Origin: an uncultured cyanobacterium
GTDB lineage: Bacteria > Cyanobacteriota > Cyanobacteriia > PCC-6307 > Cyanobiaceae
NCBI GenBank assembly: GCA_903935205.1
Contig: CAIZQU010000109.1
Coordinates: 40,210-104,209 of the forward strand
Direction of reading: 5' to 3'
DNA: 64,000 nucleotides
A program made the position numbers and the translations under genes. Numbering within the stretch: position 1 is the first letter of the stretch; every line of letters begins with the position of its first letter. Shown piece after piece: positions 20,946 to 30,853 of the stretch. The notes beneath the pieces were generated by a model that ran no database searches, was not told the origin of the DNA, and worked only from the letters and a program-made list of their open reading frames with translations.

Positions 20946-21668
20946 TCAGCGCGGCTCCTCAGTGGCGCCAATCCGATGGCGGTCGTCCGCAGGAAGCGCC
21001 GTTGCCTGGGCGGTGATCGGGTTGGTGCAGCGGTAGAGCGTCGCGGCGCGGATCATCTCCGAGCCACTCAGCGATAACTTGGCGCTGATGTGTTTGCGGT
21101 AGGTCTCAACGGTCTGCAGGCTCAGGCCGAGAGATTGGGCGATCTCCTTGTTGAGCAGTCCAAGCCCCAGGGCATGAAACACTCGCAGTTCCCGCGGCGA
21201 GAGGGTGTCCATCTGCAGGCGCCATTTCGGATTGCTCATCAGCGAGCGCCGCGGGCTCAGCTCCTGCAGTCGGGTCACCATCCGCACCAGGTCATCCCAG
21301 TCATGATGTTTGTCGACGATGCCCAGCAGCATCGGCTCCACCTGCGCAGGCGGCGTCAGGGCATCGCTGCTGTCGGTGATCAGGATCAGCCGGCCCGCTG
21401 GATTGGCGCGCCCCAGGGCCAGGGCTGCATCGATCCAGGTTTCGCCATGCTCACCGCTGCAATGCAGATCGAGCAGCAATAAATCAGGCGGTGAATTAGT
21501 AATGAACACCAGGGCCTGGGCCACCGAGGAAAACACCCCCACCAGCTCCAGGCCGCAGTGTTCAGCCAGCAGGCCGCCAACGGCTTTTCCCACCAGGATG
21601 TGGCGGTCAAGGACCAGGCAGGTCAGAACCGGTAAACCTTCATTCACCCTATCACCATGGCGCGTCAC
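20946..21668 (-). CDS. LuxR/NarL-family response regulator
   Basis: Receiver-like N-term (LVLDRHILVGKAVGGLL...PDLLLLDLH) and HTH LSPRELRVFHALGLGLLNKEIAQSLGLSLQTVETYRKHISAKL. Confidence 0.9.
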   Translation of the reverse strand: MTRHGDRVNEGLPVLTCLVLDRHILVGKAVGGLLAEHCGLELVGVFSSVAQALVFITNSPPDLLLLDLHCSGEHGETWIDAALALGRANPAGRLILITDSSDALTPPAQVEPMLLGIVDKHHDWDDLVRMVTRLQELSPRRSLMSNPKWRLQMDTLSPRELRVFHALGLGLLNKEIAQSLGLSLQTVETYRKHISAKLSLSGSEMIRAATLYRCTNPITAQATALPADDRHRIGATEEPR

Positions 21669-21781
21669 GCGAGGCTTTGGCTGTATCTCCCAGGTCCTAC
21701 CCAGTTGTGGGACTCGCCCAAGTGGGATCCAGGAATCAGGTGCTTGACCACATCAGATTGGTGGCATGACACTGAAGGCTG

Positions 21782-21970
21782 TTGCAGATCTGCACGCTCA
21801 TGACTGCTTATCCCAGCTCAAACGCCCCGGCCTTTCGTTATCCCCGCCGCCTCACCATCACCGTGCCGCAAAGCATCTACCACCAGCTGCTCGAACGCAG
21901 TGACTGGGAGGGGCGCTCGATGAGCAACCTGGCGGCCTATCTGCTCGAGACCTCCCTGGAGCAGGCCTGA
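21782..21970 (+). CDS. small ribbon-helix-helix/CopG-like protein
   Basis: RYPRRLTITVPQSIYHQLLERSDWEGRSMSNLAAYLLETSLEQ. Confidence 0.6.
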   Translation: MQICTLMTAYPSSNAPAFRYPRRLTITVPQSIYHQLLERSDWEGRSMSNLAAYLLETSLEQA

Positions 21971-21993
21971 ATCGCCGCGGTTTGCCCCGCAAC

Positions 21994-22082
21994 GGTTCCC
22001 TGCCCAGGGGCGCGCTGTCCAGGGGTGCGCCGCCCGGCGGTTCGCTCTCCAGGGTTCGCGGTCCGGAGGTTCCCAGCTCAGC
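21994..22082. repeat. degenerate 15-bp tandem repeats (6 units)
   Basis: ggttccctgcccagg / ggcgcgctgtccagg / ggtgcgccgcccggc / ggttcgctctccagg / gttcgcggtccgga / ggttcccagctcagc. Confidence 0.65.
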
Positions 22083-23451
22083 GGCGGGCGGCGTCACCCA
22101 GGCCACCGCCGCAGAGGCCCACGTTCTGGACCTGGCGCATCACCTGGCCGATCGTGCGGTTTGGCGTGGCCGCCCCGTTGGAGATGGTGCTCACATAGCG
22201 GGGGCCGTCTTCGGTCTGGAGGATGCCGGTGATCGCCCGCACGCCGGTGAGGGTTCCGGTCTTGGCGTAGAGGCGGCCGTCGAGGCTTGTGCCACCGAAC
22301 AGATGGCGCAGGGTGCCCCGCTGGCCGGCGATCGCCATCGATCCGCTGTAGTAGCGGGCGTAGGGATGCTGGTCCATGCGCAGCAGCAGGGCCGTCAGGA
22401 ACCTGCTGGTGACCCGGTCGCCCCGGTCCAGGCCGCTGCCATCCCGCACCCGCACCCCCTGCAGCGGCAGACCCTGCTGCGCCAACCAGGCGGTGACCCG
22501 GCGGCTCGCCTCCTCCTCATCCCAGGTGCCCGCCGCCGTGCGCATCAGCACCTCGGCGGTGAAGTTGTGGCTCTCGGTGTTCGCCAGGCTCAGCAGCCCC
22601 TCCATCGAGGTGGAGGGTTCCTGGTGGAGCAGCACCGCATCGGGTGGCAGCTGCTCCCGGGCCGAGACCACGCTCAGGGTGATCGCCCCGGGGGCCCCCT
22701 CGCGGCTGATGCTGCGATCCAGCAGGGTGCGCAGCCGGGCCGGCGGATTCATCACCGCATCGTCGATCGCATTGCTGGTCACCGCCAGCCGGGTCACCGG
22801 TGCCCCGTAGGCGGCGCTGCGGTCGCCCCAGTGCCAGCCGCGGGGCCACCAGGCCTCCTGGTTCTCCTCCGCCAGTTCCAGGCGCACGGGCGTCTGGGGG
22901 GAGGCGCCGCTGCTGCTGACGGCGATCCGCGCCAGCCGCTGCAGCTGGGGTACCGCCAGATCCGGATCCCCCTGGCCGATCAGCCGCAGCCGACCATCGG
23001 GGAGGCGCCAGAGCTGGGTGCTGAGCCGATGGTCGGGGCCGAGCCTGTCGAGGGCGAAGGCGGTGCTGATCAGCTTCTGGTTCGAGGCCGGCAGCCGCGA
23101 CACCGTGCCGTTGACATCAGCCAGCAGCCGGCCCTGGCCATCGGCCACCGTCACGCTCCAGACATTCGCCTCGGGAGCCACCAGGCTTGCGATCCGCTGC
23201 TGCAGGGCCGGGCAGCTCACCTGTGCCTGCAGTTGGGGCACGCCCAGCGGGGGCGGCAGCGGAGGCAGGGCCGCCAGCCGGGGGGGCCGTGGCCGCAGAC
23301 GGCCCGGCAGGGCCGGGCTGATCTCCTGGGCCGAGGCCGCCGGCGCCGTCAGGGGCGGGACGAAGGTCGGCAGGCCGAACAGGATCAGGGCCAGGCCACG
23401 GCCGACCCTCCGGCGCGGGCGCGGGCGATGGGCGGAGAGGGCCATGGTCAT
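22078..23451 (-). CDS. dacB: D-alanyl-D-alanine carboxypeptidase/endopeptidase (PBP4 family)
   Basis: ASNQKLISTAFALDRLG (SxxK), SLANTESHNFTAEVL (SxN), YAKTGTLTGVRAITG (KTG). Confidence 0.92.
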   Translation of the reverse strand: MTMALSAHRPRPRRRVGRGLALILFGLPTFVPPLTAPAASAQEISPALPGRLRPRPPRLAALPPLPPPLGVPQLQAQVSCPALQQRIASLVAPEANVWSVTVADGQGRLLADVNGTVSRLPASNQKLISTAFALDRLGPDHRLSTQLWRLPDGRLRLIGQGDPDLAVPQLQRLARIAVSSSGASPQTPVRLELAEENQEAWWPRGWHWGDRSAAYGAPVTRLAVTSNAIDDAVMNPPARLRTLLDRSISREGAPGAITLSVVSAREQLPPDAVLLHQEPSTSMEGLLSLANTESHNFTAEVLMRTAAGTWDEEEASRRVTAWLAQQGLPLQGVRVRDGSGLDRGDRVTSRFLTALLLRMDQHPYARYYSGSMAIAGQRGTLRHLFGGTSLDGRLYAKTGTLTGVRAITGILQTEDGPRYVSTISNGAATPNRTIGQVMRQVQNVGLCGGGLGDAARR

Positions 23452-23975
23452 CAGGAGTTCTGCAGGCGGAGGTCGGTCACGGTGCCGCTGAAGCGGTAGT
23501 TGTTGCCCTCCAGTTCCACCGGCGCGCCCACCTTGAGGGTCTGGTTGCCGAACACCACCCCACCGGCGCTGCGGCGTCCCTGGCCTTCGAGCACAAATCG
23601 GCCGTCGAAGGTGCCGAAGGTCTTCTGGTTGGGATCCGGGGTGCTCACCAGACGGCCATCGGGAGTGAGGATCGTCAGCCGGCGCTCCAGGGGCTGGATG
23701 CGGCTGATCCGGACGCTGCCGTGGGGCTGGTTGCGGATCACGATCGCCACCTTGCCCTCCGCTTGCGCCGATCGGATCAGGCCGGCCGGATCGGCGGCCG
23801 GAACGCCGCGCACATCCACCATCACCGTCACAGGTTGAAGCGCACCGGTGGCGGTCGCCACGGCTCCGCTCAGCCTCGGACCCCAGATCACGCCACCGAC
23901 CGCCAGGACCACGGCGGCGGCGGCGCCGATGTCGACGGGGCTCCAGCCACGGCCGGAAGGGGAGGGGGAGGTCAT
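23451..23975 (-). CDS. DUF4330 domain-containing protein
   Basis: MTSPSPSGRGWSPVDIGAAAAVVLAVGGVIWGPRLSG...PVTVMVDVRGVPAADPAGLIRSAQ. Confidence 0.75.
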   Translation of the reverse strand: MTSPSPSGRGWSPVDIGAAAAVVLAVGGVIWGPRLSGAVATATGALQPVTVMVDVRGVPAADPAGLIRSAQAEGKVAIVIRNQPHGSVRISRIQPLERRLTILTPDGRLVSTPDPNQKTFGTFDGRFVLEGQGRRSAGGVVFGNQTLKVGAPVELEGNNYRFSGTVTDLRLQNS

Positions 23976-24036
23976 GGCGGAGCGAGAGTGCGCGAAGTGT
24001 AAGCAGCGCTCCGGGCGAGCACCAGTCGCCGATGCC

Positions 24037-24822
24037 TCAGTTCTGCAGCCCCTCCAGCAGCCGATCCACCGATCGCAGCGTCGCCCCCAGCCCACCGCCC
24101 TCGCCCCCGGCCAGGGCCGCCTCCTGCTGCTCGCTGTCCGGTTTCTGGGGGAAGGTGGCCACGGCCCGGTAGCCGTCGGGGTCGAGGCGGTAGAGCTCCC
24201 AGTCGCCGGGGTGGCAGCGGCGCAGGGCGCTCGAACCCCGCGGAATCAGGGCATAGGCGGCATTCCAGCCGGCCAGGAAGCCGCGCCGGCGTTGGCGAGC
24301 GACGCTGCCGATCCCCACCGCCGCATCCTCCAGCGAGGGATTGATCAGCACCACCGCCCCCGGATGGCTCTGGCAGAGGGCTTCGACCTCCGCGTATTCC
24401 GCCTGGCTGGGAGCGACCAGCAGCAGCACCTCCCGATCCTCTGCCTCCCCTGCGGCGGCCCCTTGCTGTTCCCCCCGGTCGCTGGCCTCGCCTCCGATCG
24501 CCTCCTGACCATCCCTGTTGCTCCCGGCTTCGCCGGCGGGTCCCTGGCGGCGGCGCAGGGCATCGCTGAAGCTGGCGATCAGGGGCGCCAGGGCGCCGCC
24601 ATCGCGGCGGGCCAGGGCGGCGGCACCGGCATCGGCGAACAGCAGCCGCAGCGGCGTGCCGGCGTCCTGCAGGGCCTCGGTCAACCGCAGCACCGGCGCC
24701 AGCAGCCGCAGGCCCTCGAACCGCAGCTCCACCGTCCAGCGGCCCCGGGGGTCGGCGGCGAGGGCCGAGCCCAGGGCCTCCAGAAGCTCGGCCTCGGCCG
24801 TGCGCAGATCGGGGGGGAGCAT
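24037..24822 (-). CDS. DUF1995 family protein
   Basis: MLPPDLRTAEAELLEALGSALA...RWTVELRFEGLRLLAPVLRLTEAL...EVLLLVAPSQAEYAEVEAL. Confidence 0.75.
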   Translation of the reverse strand: MLPPDLRTAEAELLEALGSALAADPRGRWTVELRFEGLRLLAPVLRLTEALQDAGTPLRLLFADAGAAALARRDGGALAPLIASFSDALRRRQGPAGEAGSNRDGQEAIGGEASDRGEQQGAAAGEAEDREVLLLVAPSQAEYAEVEALCQSHPGAVVLINPSLEDAAVGIGSVARQRRRGFLAGWNAAYALIPRGSSALRRCHPGDWELYRLDPDGYRAVATFPQKPDSEQQEAALAGGEGGGLGATLRSVDRLLEGLQN

Positions 24823-24860
24823 CGGGGGCTGCCTGCGTTGGTTCAGGACCTTACCGATCC

Positions 24861-24910
24861 TGGTTGATGCCGGTTGATTGCGGTTGATTGCGGTGGATTC
24901 CGGTTGATGC
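24861..24910. repeat. 10-bp tandem repeat (5 units)
   Basis: tggttgatgc cggttgattg cggttgattg cggtggattc cggttgatgc. Confidence 0.85.
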
Positions 24911-24926
24911 CAGGGGGGGGCGTTCT

Positions 24927-24949
24927 GGGCTGGGTTGGGCTGGGCTGGG
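24927..24949 (+). other. G-quadruplex motif
   Basis: gggctgggttgggctgggctggg: five G3 runs separated by 2-nt loops. Confidence 0.65.
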
Positions 24950-25370
24950 TCGGTTCTGCTTGGACGGACCAGGGGTCTGGGCAACAACGCGTTCCGGCCG
25001 ATGGAGCCTGCTCGCGCCAGCCAGCCAGCCAGTGAGGCCCTGGTGGCTGCTGGCTCTGCCACCGGCAACCGCGACGCTGCCGCGGGTTCTCAGCAGCCCC
25101 TCGGAGCTGGTGGGGTCTGGATCCGGCCGGGCCGCTTACAGCCAGCCCAGGCATCGGCCGAAACCCTCTGCCCGGTCCCGAGCGAGCCTGCTGACGCAAG
25201 CCAGCAGCCCCTTCAGCGCTTGGCTCGCCCCTGGGGGATCCGCGGATAACCCCCGGGCTGCAGCGGTTTTCAGCACATTTCTGGGGTTGGTCGGGGCCTG
25301 TTGGGGGCGATCGGCCGCCCTTCGCCGTTGCTGGTCGACTCCCCGGCCCGTGCGCGCTCCCCGGCCCGCC

Positions 25371-26606
25371 TCAGCCGCTCCCCTCCAGGCCCTGCCGGGC
25401 TCGCTCCAGGGCCCCGGCCACCGGCGCCAGGTCGGCGGCGGAGTGCCAGGGGCCGAGGCTGAGCCTCAGGCCCCCGGCCGCCTCCGCCTCCCCATAGCCC
25501 ATCGCCAGCAGCACCGGACTGGCACCGCTGGCGGCGCCGCTGCGGCAGGCCGATCCGCTGCCCGCCGCCACCCCCTGCTGCCAGAGGCGGCGCACCAATG
25601 CCCGACCCGCCAGGGGCCGGCCCTGCCGATCCCGCACCAGCAGGCTGATGTGGTGGGGCAGGCGCGGTTCGAGCAGCGCCGGTGACGGCCCGCTCAACTC
25701 CACCCCGGGCAGGGCCAGCAACTCCGCCAGCAGCCTGTCCCGCAGCGGTTCGACCGGGTCCCGCCCGCCGTGGCGCTCCCACCGTTCGGCGGCCTCCGCC
25801 AGGGCCTGGGCGAAGCCGGCGGCCAGCACCACCGCTTCGGTGCCGCCCCGCAGACCTCCCTCCTGGGCGCCGCCGATCAGGGGGGCCAGGGGATGGTGGT
25901 GGCGGCGCAACAGCAGACCGATGCCCCGCGGGCCCTGCAGCTTGTGGGCCGTGCAGGTGAGCAGATCCCAGCCGAGGGCCCCGATCTCCCGGCAGCGGTG
26001 GCCCACCACCTGCACCGCATCCACGTGCAGCGGCACCGCCGCCCGGCGGCAGAGGGCGGCCATGGCCTCCAGATCCTGCAGAGCCCCCACCTCGCTCTGG
26101 CCCCAGATCAGTGACACCAGCCGGGTCGGCGGGGCCAGGAGCTCCGCCAGCACGTCCAGCTGCAGCAGGCCGCGCCGGTCCACCGGCACCCGGGTCACGG
26201 TCCAGCCCTGCGCCGCCAGCTGGGCCGCCGCCGCCAGGGTGGCCGGATGCTCCACCGCAGACACCAGCAGCCGGCCGGGGGGCAGGACCCTGGCGCTGCC
26301 GACCAGGGCCAGGTGGATCGCCTCGCTGGCCCCGGAGGTGAACAGCAGCTCAGCCTCGGGATCTCCCAGGCTGCCGGCCAGGCGCTGGCGGCTGCGCTCC
26401 AGGCTCTCGGCGGCCGCCAGGCCGAAGCCATGGAGGCTGGAGGGATTGGCCCAGGCCAGCGTCTGGGCCTCGGCCATCGCCGCCAGCACCCCGGCGCTGG
26501 GGGGTGTGGTGGCGCAGGCATCGAAATAGGCGCCGAGGGCCGGATCGCTCGCCTGGGCCGGATCGGACTCCAGGGGGGACACCGCCCCCGCCCCCGCCTC
26601 AGCCAT
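25371..26606 (-). CDS. cysteine desulfurase (NifS/IscS-like class V aminotransferase)
   Basis: AYFDACATTPPSAGVLAAM...LLFTSGASEAIHLAL...VPLHVDAVQVVGH...DLLTCTAHKLQGPRGIGLL...GSACRSGAAS. Confidence 0.93.
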   Translation of the reverse strand: MAEAGAGAVSPLESDPAQASDPALGAYFDACATTPPSAGVLAAMAEAQTLAWANPSSLHGFGLAAAESLERSRQRLAGSLGDPEAELLFTSGASEAIHLALVGSARVLPPGRLLVSAVEHPATLAAAAQLAAQGWTVTRVPVDRRGLLQLDVLAELLAPPTRLVSLIWGQSEVGALQDLEAMAALCRRAAVPLHVDAVQVVGHRCREIGALGWDLLTCTAHKLQGPRGIGLLLRRHHHPLAPLIGGAQEGGLRGGTEAVVLAAGFAQALAEAAERWERHGGRDPVEPLRDRLLAELLALPGVELSGPSPALLEPRLPHHISLLVRDRQGRPLAGRALVRRLWQQGVAAGSGSACRSGAASGASPVLLAMGYGEAEAAGGLRLSLGPWHSAADLAPVAGALERARQGLEGSG

Positions 26607-27732
26607 CGCCAGCGGCGGGCCGCCCGGTCCGTTCGGCCGCCGCCGCCGCCGCCAGGGCCACCAGCTCATCGAGGGAGCGCCCCTCCAGCAGGGCCGCCAC
26701 CCGCGCCCGGGCCTCGGCGCTGGCGCAGGCCTCCGGCCGCACACAGCCCTGCACGCAGGCTGTGGCGCAATCGATGCTGGCGGCAGGGGCCGAAGCGGCC
26801 TCCAAGGGCGGCTCCGGGGTGGCGCTGGAGAGATCCTGAAGGATCGCGGGCGGCGGTGGCGTTGCCTCCAGCCCCAGCAGCTCGGGCGCCAGCACCCCCT
26901 CGAACACCACGGCCGCCGGTCCGGTCATCAGCACCGGCGCTCCATCGCCGGCCCATTCGATCCAGAGGGGGCCACCGGGCAGGTCGAGCCGGGCGCGGCC
27001 CTCGCAGAGGCCGAGCCGATGGCAGGCCACCAGGGTGGCGCAGGCGCCGGTGCCGCAGGCGAGGGTGGGGCCCGCCCCCCGCTCCCAGACGCGCATCCGC
27101 AGGTGGTCGGGGGCGATCAGTTGCACGAAGTGCACGTTGGTGCGGGCCGGGAAGGCGGGGTGGACCTCCAGGGCCGCGCCCCAGCGCTCCAGATCGATGG
27201 CATCGAGATCGGTCACCGGAATCACCACATGGGGATTGCCCATGCCGGCGGCCGCCACCGTGAAGCGTTCCCCCGCCGCCTCCAGCTCCCCCTGGGGCAG
27301 GCCCGCCGGACCCAGGGGCAGGGTGGTGGGAACGGTGGCCGGTTCGAGGAAGGGCGGTCCCATGTCGACCCGGATGCCGCCATCGGCCATCAGTTCGGGC
27401 ACGATCCTTCCGGCCAGGGTCTCCACCTGCCAGCGGCGGCCGGGGCCATCGCCGTCGTTGTCGGCCAGGAAGCGGGCCAGGCAGCGGATGCCGTTGCCGC
27501 ACATCTCCGGTTCGCTGCCATCGGCGTTGAAGATCCGCATCCGCAGTTCACCGCCCTGGCGGGGCGGCAGGGCCAGGATCACCCCATCGCCCCCCACGCC
27601 GAAGCGGCGATCGCAGAGCCTGGCCACCAGCTCGGGGGTGAGGCCGAAGGCGGTGTCCGGCTCGCTGAGGTCACGGCCATCGAAGATCAGGAAATCGTTG
27701 CCGAGTCCCTGGTATTTGCTGAACTGGAGCAC
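26599..27732 (-). CDS. dapF: diaminopimelate epimerase with Cys-containing C-terminal extension
   Basis: MLQFSKYQGLGNDFLIFDGRD, ADGSEPEMCGNGIRCLARFL, ACGTGACATLVA; ~100 aa beyond the usual C-terminus with CATACVQGCVRPEAC. Confidence 0.95.
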   Translation of the reverse strand: MLQFSKYQGLGNDFLIFDGRDLSEPDTAFGLTPELVARLCDRRFGVGGDGVILALPPRQGGELRMRIFNADGSEPEMCGNGIRCLARFLADNDGDGPGRRWQVETLAGRIVPELMADGGIRVDMGPPFLEPATVPTTLPLGPAGLPQGELEAAGERFTVAAAGMGNPHVVIPVTDLDAIDLERWGAALEVHPAFPARTNVHFVQLIAPDHLRMRVWERGAGPTLACGTGACATLVACHRLGLCEGRARLDLPGGPLWIEWAGDGAPVLMTGPAAVVFEGVLAPELLGLEATPPPPAILQDLSSATPEPPLEAASAPAASIDCATACVQGCVRPEACASAEARARVAALLEGRSLDELVALAAAAAAERTGRPAAGDG

Positions 27733-27761
27733 AACCGCCGGGGCCGCTACGGGTCGATCCT

Positions 27762-28001
27762 ATGCAGAGCTTCTTCGAGCAGCGCACACCGCGACTCGAT
27801 ACCTCCTCCCCCAGCGTGCGTCACCTGCAGGATCTGATCCGCAGCCGCAGCCTGGTGCACATCGAGATGAGCGGTGGCCAGACCCTGACCGGCCAGATCA
27901 AATGGCAGGACCACCAGTTCATCGCCCTGCAGCCGGATCCGACCCTGCCGCTGGTGCTGGTCAACCGGGAGCGGGTGGCGCTGCTGCGCAGCCTGGGTTG
28001 A
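27762..28001 (+). CDS. hfq: cyanobacterial Hfq-like RNA-binding protein
   Basis: 79 aa: VRHLQDLIRSRSLVHIEMSGGQTLTGQIKWQDHQFIALQPD. Confidence 0.85.
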   Translation: MQSFFEQRTPRLDTSSPSVRHLQDLIRSRSLVHIEMSGGQTLTGQIKWQDHQFIALQPDPTLPLVLVNRERVALLRSLG

Positions 28002-28043
28002 GGCGGGCTGTGGCACGATCGGCCTCCTGCTGACCAGCCCCCC

Positions 28044-30686
28044 GTGAGCGACCCACGCCGCTACCAGCCGGACCAGATCGAGCGCCGCTGGCAGCGGCAC
28101 TGGGCCGAGCAGGGTCTGGATAACACCCCCGATCCGGAGGGGGAGAGCTTCTATGCCCTGTCGATGTTCCCCTATCCGTCGGGGAACCTGCACATGGGCC
28201 ATGTGCGCAACTACGTGATCACCGATGTGATCGCCCGCCACGCCCGCATGCGCGGCTGCCGCGTGCTCCATCCGATGGGCTGGGATGCCTTCGGCCTGCC
28301 GGCGGAGAATGCCGCGATCGAGCGGGGGGTGGACCCCGGCGACTGGACCGACCGCAACATCGCCGCGATGCGCGAGCAGTTGCGCCAGCTGGGCCTCTCG
28401 ATCGACTGGGATCGGGAGGTCACCACCTGCCACAGCGATTACTACCGCTGGACCCAGTGGCTGTTTCTCCAGTTCCTCGATGCCGGCCTCGCTTACCAGA
28501 AGGAGGCCACGGTGAACTGGGATCCGATCGACCAGACCGTGCTCGCCAACGAGCAGGTCGATGGCGAGGGTCGCTCCTGGCGCTCCGGCGCCCTGGTCGA
28601 GAAGCGCCAGCTGCGCCAGTGGTTCCTGCGGATCACCGATTACGCCCAGCAGCTCCTCGATGACCTCGACCAGCTCCAGGGCTGGCCGGAGCGGGTGCGC
28701 ACCATGCAGGCCAACTGGATCGGTCGCAGCCAGGGCGCCGAACTGTCCTTTCCCCTGGCCGGCGACCACGCCGAGCTGGGGGGGATCACCCTGTTCACGA
28801 CCCGCCCTGACACGGTTCATGGGGCCACCTACGTGGTGCTGGCCCCGGAGCATCCCCTGGTGCCACGCCTGACCAGCCCCGGCCAGCGGGAGGCGGTGGC
28901 CGCGTTCTGCGATCTGGTCGGCCGCCAGAGCGACCTGGAGCGAACCGCCGAGGACCGACCGAAGCGGGGGGTGCCCCTCGGGGCCCAGGTCCGCCATCCG
29001 GCCACAGAGGACCTGATTCCGGTCTGGATCGCCGATTACGTGCTCGCCGACTACGGCACCGGCGCCGTGATGGGGGTTCCGGCCCATGACCAGCGCGATT
29101 TTCTGTTCGCCCGCCAGTACGAACTGCCGATCCGGCCGGTGATCGTGCCGGCCGGCGGCGATGGGCGGCCGGTGGAGGGCTGCGCCTGGACCGAACCCGG
29201 GGTGTTGATCGGTTCCGGTCGCTTCGATGGCCTGGCCAGTGGCGAAGCCAAGGAGGCGATCACCGCCGCCGCCGAAGCCGAGGGCTGGGGGCGGGCGCGG
29301 ATCCAGTACCGCCTGCGCGACTGGCTGATCTCACGCCAGCGCTACTGGGGCTGCCCGATCCCGGTGATCCACTGCCCCGATTGCGGCGTGGTGCCGGTGC
29401 CGGCGGAGCAGCTGCCGGTGGAGCTGCCCCGGGATGTGGCCTTCAGCGGCCGTGGCGCCTCGCCGCTGGCCCAGCTGGAGAGCTGGGTGAATGTGCCCTG
29501 CCCGTGCTGCGGCGCGGCGGCGCGGCGGGAGAGCGACACGATGGATACCTTCATCTGTTCGAGCTGGTATTACCTGCGCTATAGCGATCCTCACAACACG
29601 GCCTTGCCCTTCGGTCGCGATGCCGTGGATCGCTGGCTGCCGGTGGATCAGTACGTGGGCGGGATCGAGCACGCCATTCTGCACCTGCTCTACTCGCGCT
29701 TCTTCACCAAGGTTCTCCGCGATCGCGGCCTGCTCGGCTTCAATGAACCCTTCCAGCGGCTGCTCACTCAGGGAATGGTGCAGGGGATCACCTACAAGAA
29801 CCCCCAGACCGGCAAATACATTGCCCCTGCAGATGTCAGCGATGCTGATGATCCCCGTGATCCGATCAGCGGCGACAAGCTGGAGGTGTTCTACGAAAAG
29901 ATGTCGAAGTCGAAATACAACGGCGTTGACCCCGCCGCCGTGATCGATCGCTACGGCGCCGACACGGCCCGGATGTTCATCCTCTTCAAGGCGCCGCCGG
30001 AGAAGGATCTCGAGTGGGATGACGCCGATGTCGAGGGGCAGTTCCGCTTTCTGCAGCGGCTCTGGCGCCTGGTGGAAGGGGCGGCCGGCCGGGGGCTGGG
30101 TCTGCGGGGCTGGCCCGAGGCCGCTGCCCCTGCTGCGGAACCCGATTCCGGCACCGCAGGCGCCGCCGCCGGCCCGTCTGCTGCGCCGGAGCCGGCGGCG
30201 GCGGAGCGGGAGCTGCGTCGCGCCGTGCACACCGCCATCGCGGCCATCAGCGAGGACCTCCGCGGTGACTACCAGTTCAACACCGCCATCTCCGAGCTGA
30301 TGAAGCTCAGCAACGCCATGGCCGAGCACCTGGAGGCCAGCGGGACCGGAGTGGCCCGGGAGGCACTGGCCTCCCTGCTGATCCTGCTGGCCCCGTTTGC
30401 GCCCCACCTGGCCGAGGAGCTCTGGAGCCGTCTCGAGGGCCCCGGCAGCATTCACCGCCAGCCCTGGCCCCAGGCCGATGCCGCCGCCCTGGCCCGCGAC
30501 ACGATCCCGCTGGTGATCCAGATCAAGGGCAAGGTGCGCGGCAGCCTCGAGGTGCCCGCCGACGCCGACCGCGCCACCCTGGAGCGGCTCGCCCTGGCCA
30601 GTGAGGTGGCTGCCCGCTGGCTGGAGGGCAAGGCCCCCAGCCGGGTGATCGTGGTGCCCGGCAAGCTGGTCAACCTGGTGCCCTGA
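28044..30686 (+). CDS. leuS: leucyl-tRNA synthetase
   Basis: [24 protein letters not shown] (HIGH), [12 protein letters not shown] (KMSKS), [14 protein letters not shown]. Confidence 0.98.
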   Translation: MSDPRRYQPDQIERRWQRHWAEQGLDNTPDPEGESFYALSMFPYPSGNLHMGHVRNYVITDVIARHARMRGCRVLHPMGWDAFGLPAENAAIERGVDPGDWTDRNIAAMREQLRQLGLSIDWDREVTTCHSDYYRWTQWLFLQFLDAGLAYQKEATVNWDPIDQTVLANEQVDGEGRSWRSGALVEKRQLRQWFLRITDYAQQLLDDLDQLQGWPERVRTMQANWIGRSQGAELSFPLAGDHAELGGITLFTTRPDTVHGATYVVLAPEHPLVPRLTSPGQREAVAAFCDLVGRQSDLERTAEDRPKRGVPLGAQVRHPATEDLIPVWIADYVLADYGTGAVMGVPAHDQRDFLFARQYELPIRPVIVPAGGDGRPVEGCAWTEPGVLIGSGRFDGLASGEAKEAITAAAEAEGWGRARIQYRLRDWLISRQRYWGCPIPVIHCPDCGVVPVPAEQLPVELPRDVAFSGRGASPLAQLESWVNVPCPCCGAAARRESDTMDTFICSSWYYLRYSDPHNTALPFGRDAVDRWLPVDQYVGGIEHAILHLLYSRFFTKVLRDRGLLGFNEPFQRLLTQGMVQGITYKNPQTGKYIAPADVSDADDPRDPISGDKLEVFYEKMSKSKYNGVDPAAVIDRYGADTARMFILFKAPPEKDLEWDDADVEGQFRFLQRLWRLVEGAAGRGLGLRGWPEAAAPAAEPDSGTAGAAAGPSAAPEPAAAERELRRAVHTAIAAISEDLRGDYQFNTAISELMKLSNAMAEHLEASGTGVAREALASLLILLAPFAPHLAEELWSRLEGPGSIHRQPWPQADAAALARDTIPLVIQIKGKVRGSLEVPADADRATLERLALASEVAARWLEGKAPSRVIVVPGKLVNLVP

Positions 30687-30853
30687 ACAGGCACCGGGCC
30701 TGCGGCGCGGCTCTCGGCCATCACTGCAGCCTGAGACCTGTGCCGGCAGCCGCCAACGCCCCGGGACCGATCACCCCAGCCTGCGGGTGATCGCTATCCA
30801 GCGGCCGGGACCCTGCCCGCGGCCTGGCGGGCTCGCCGTCCTCCGGCGCTGCC

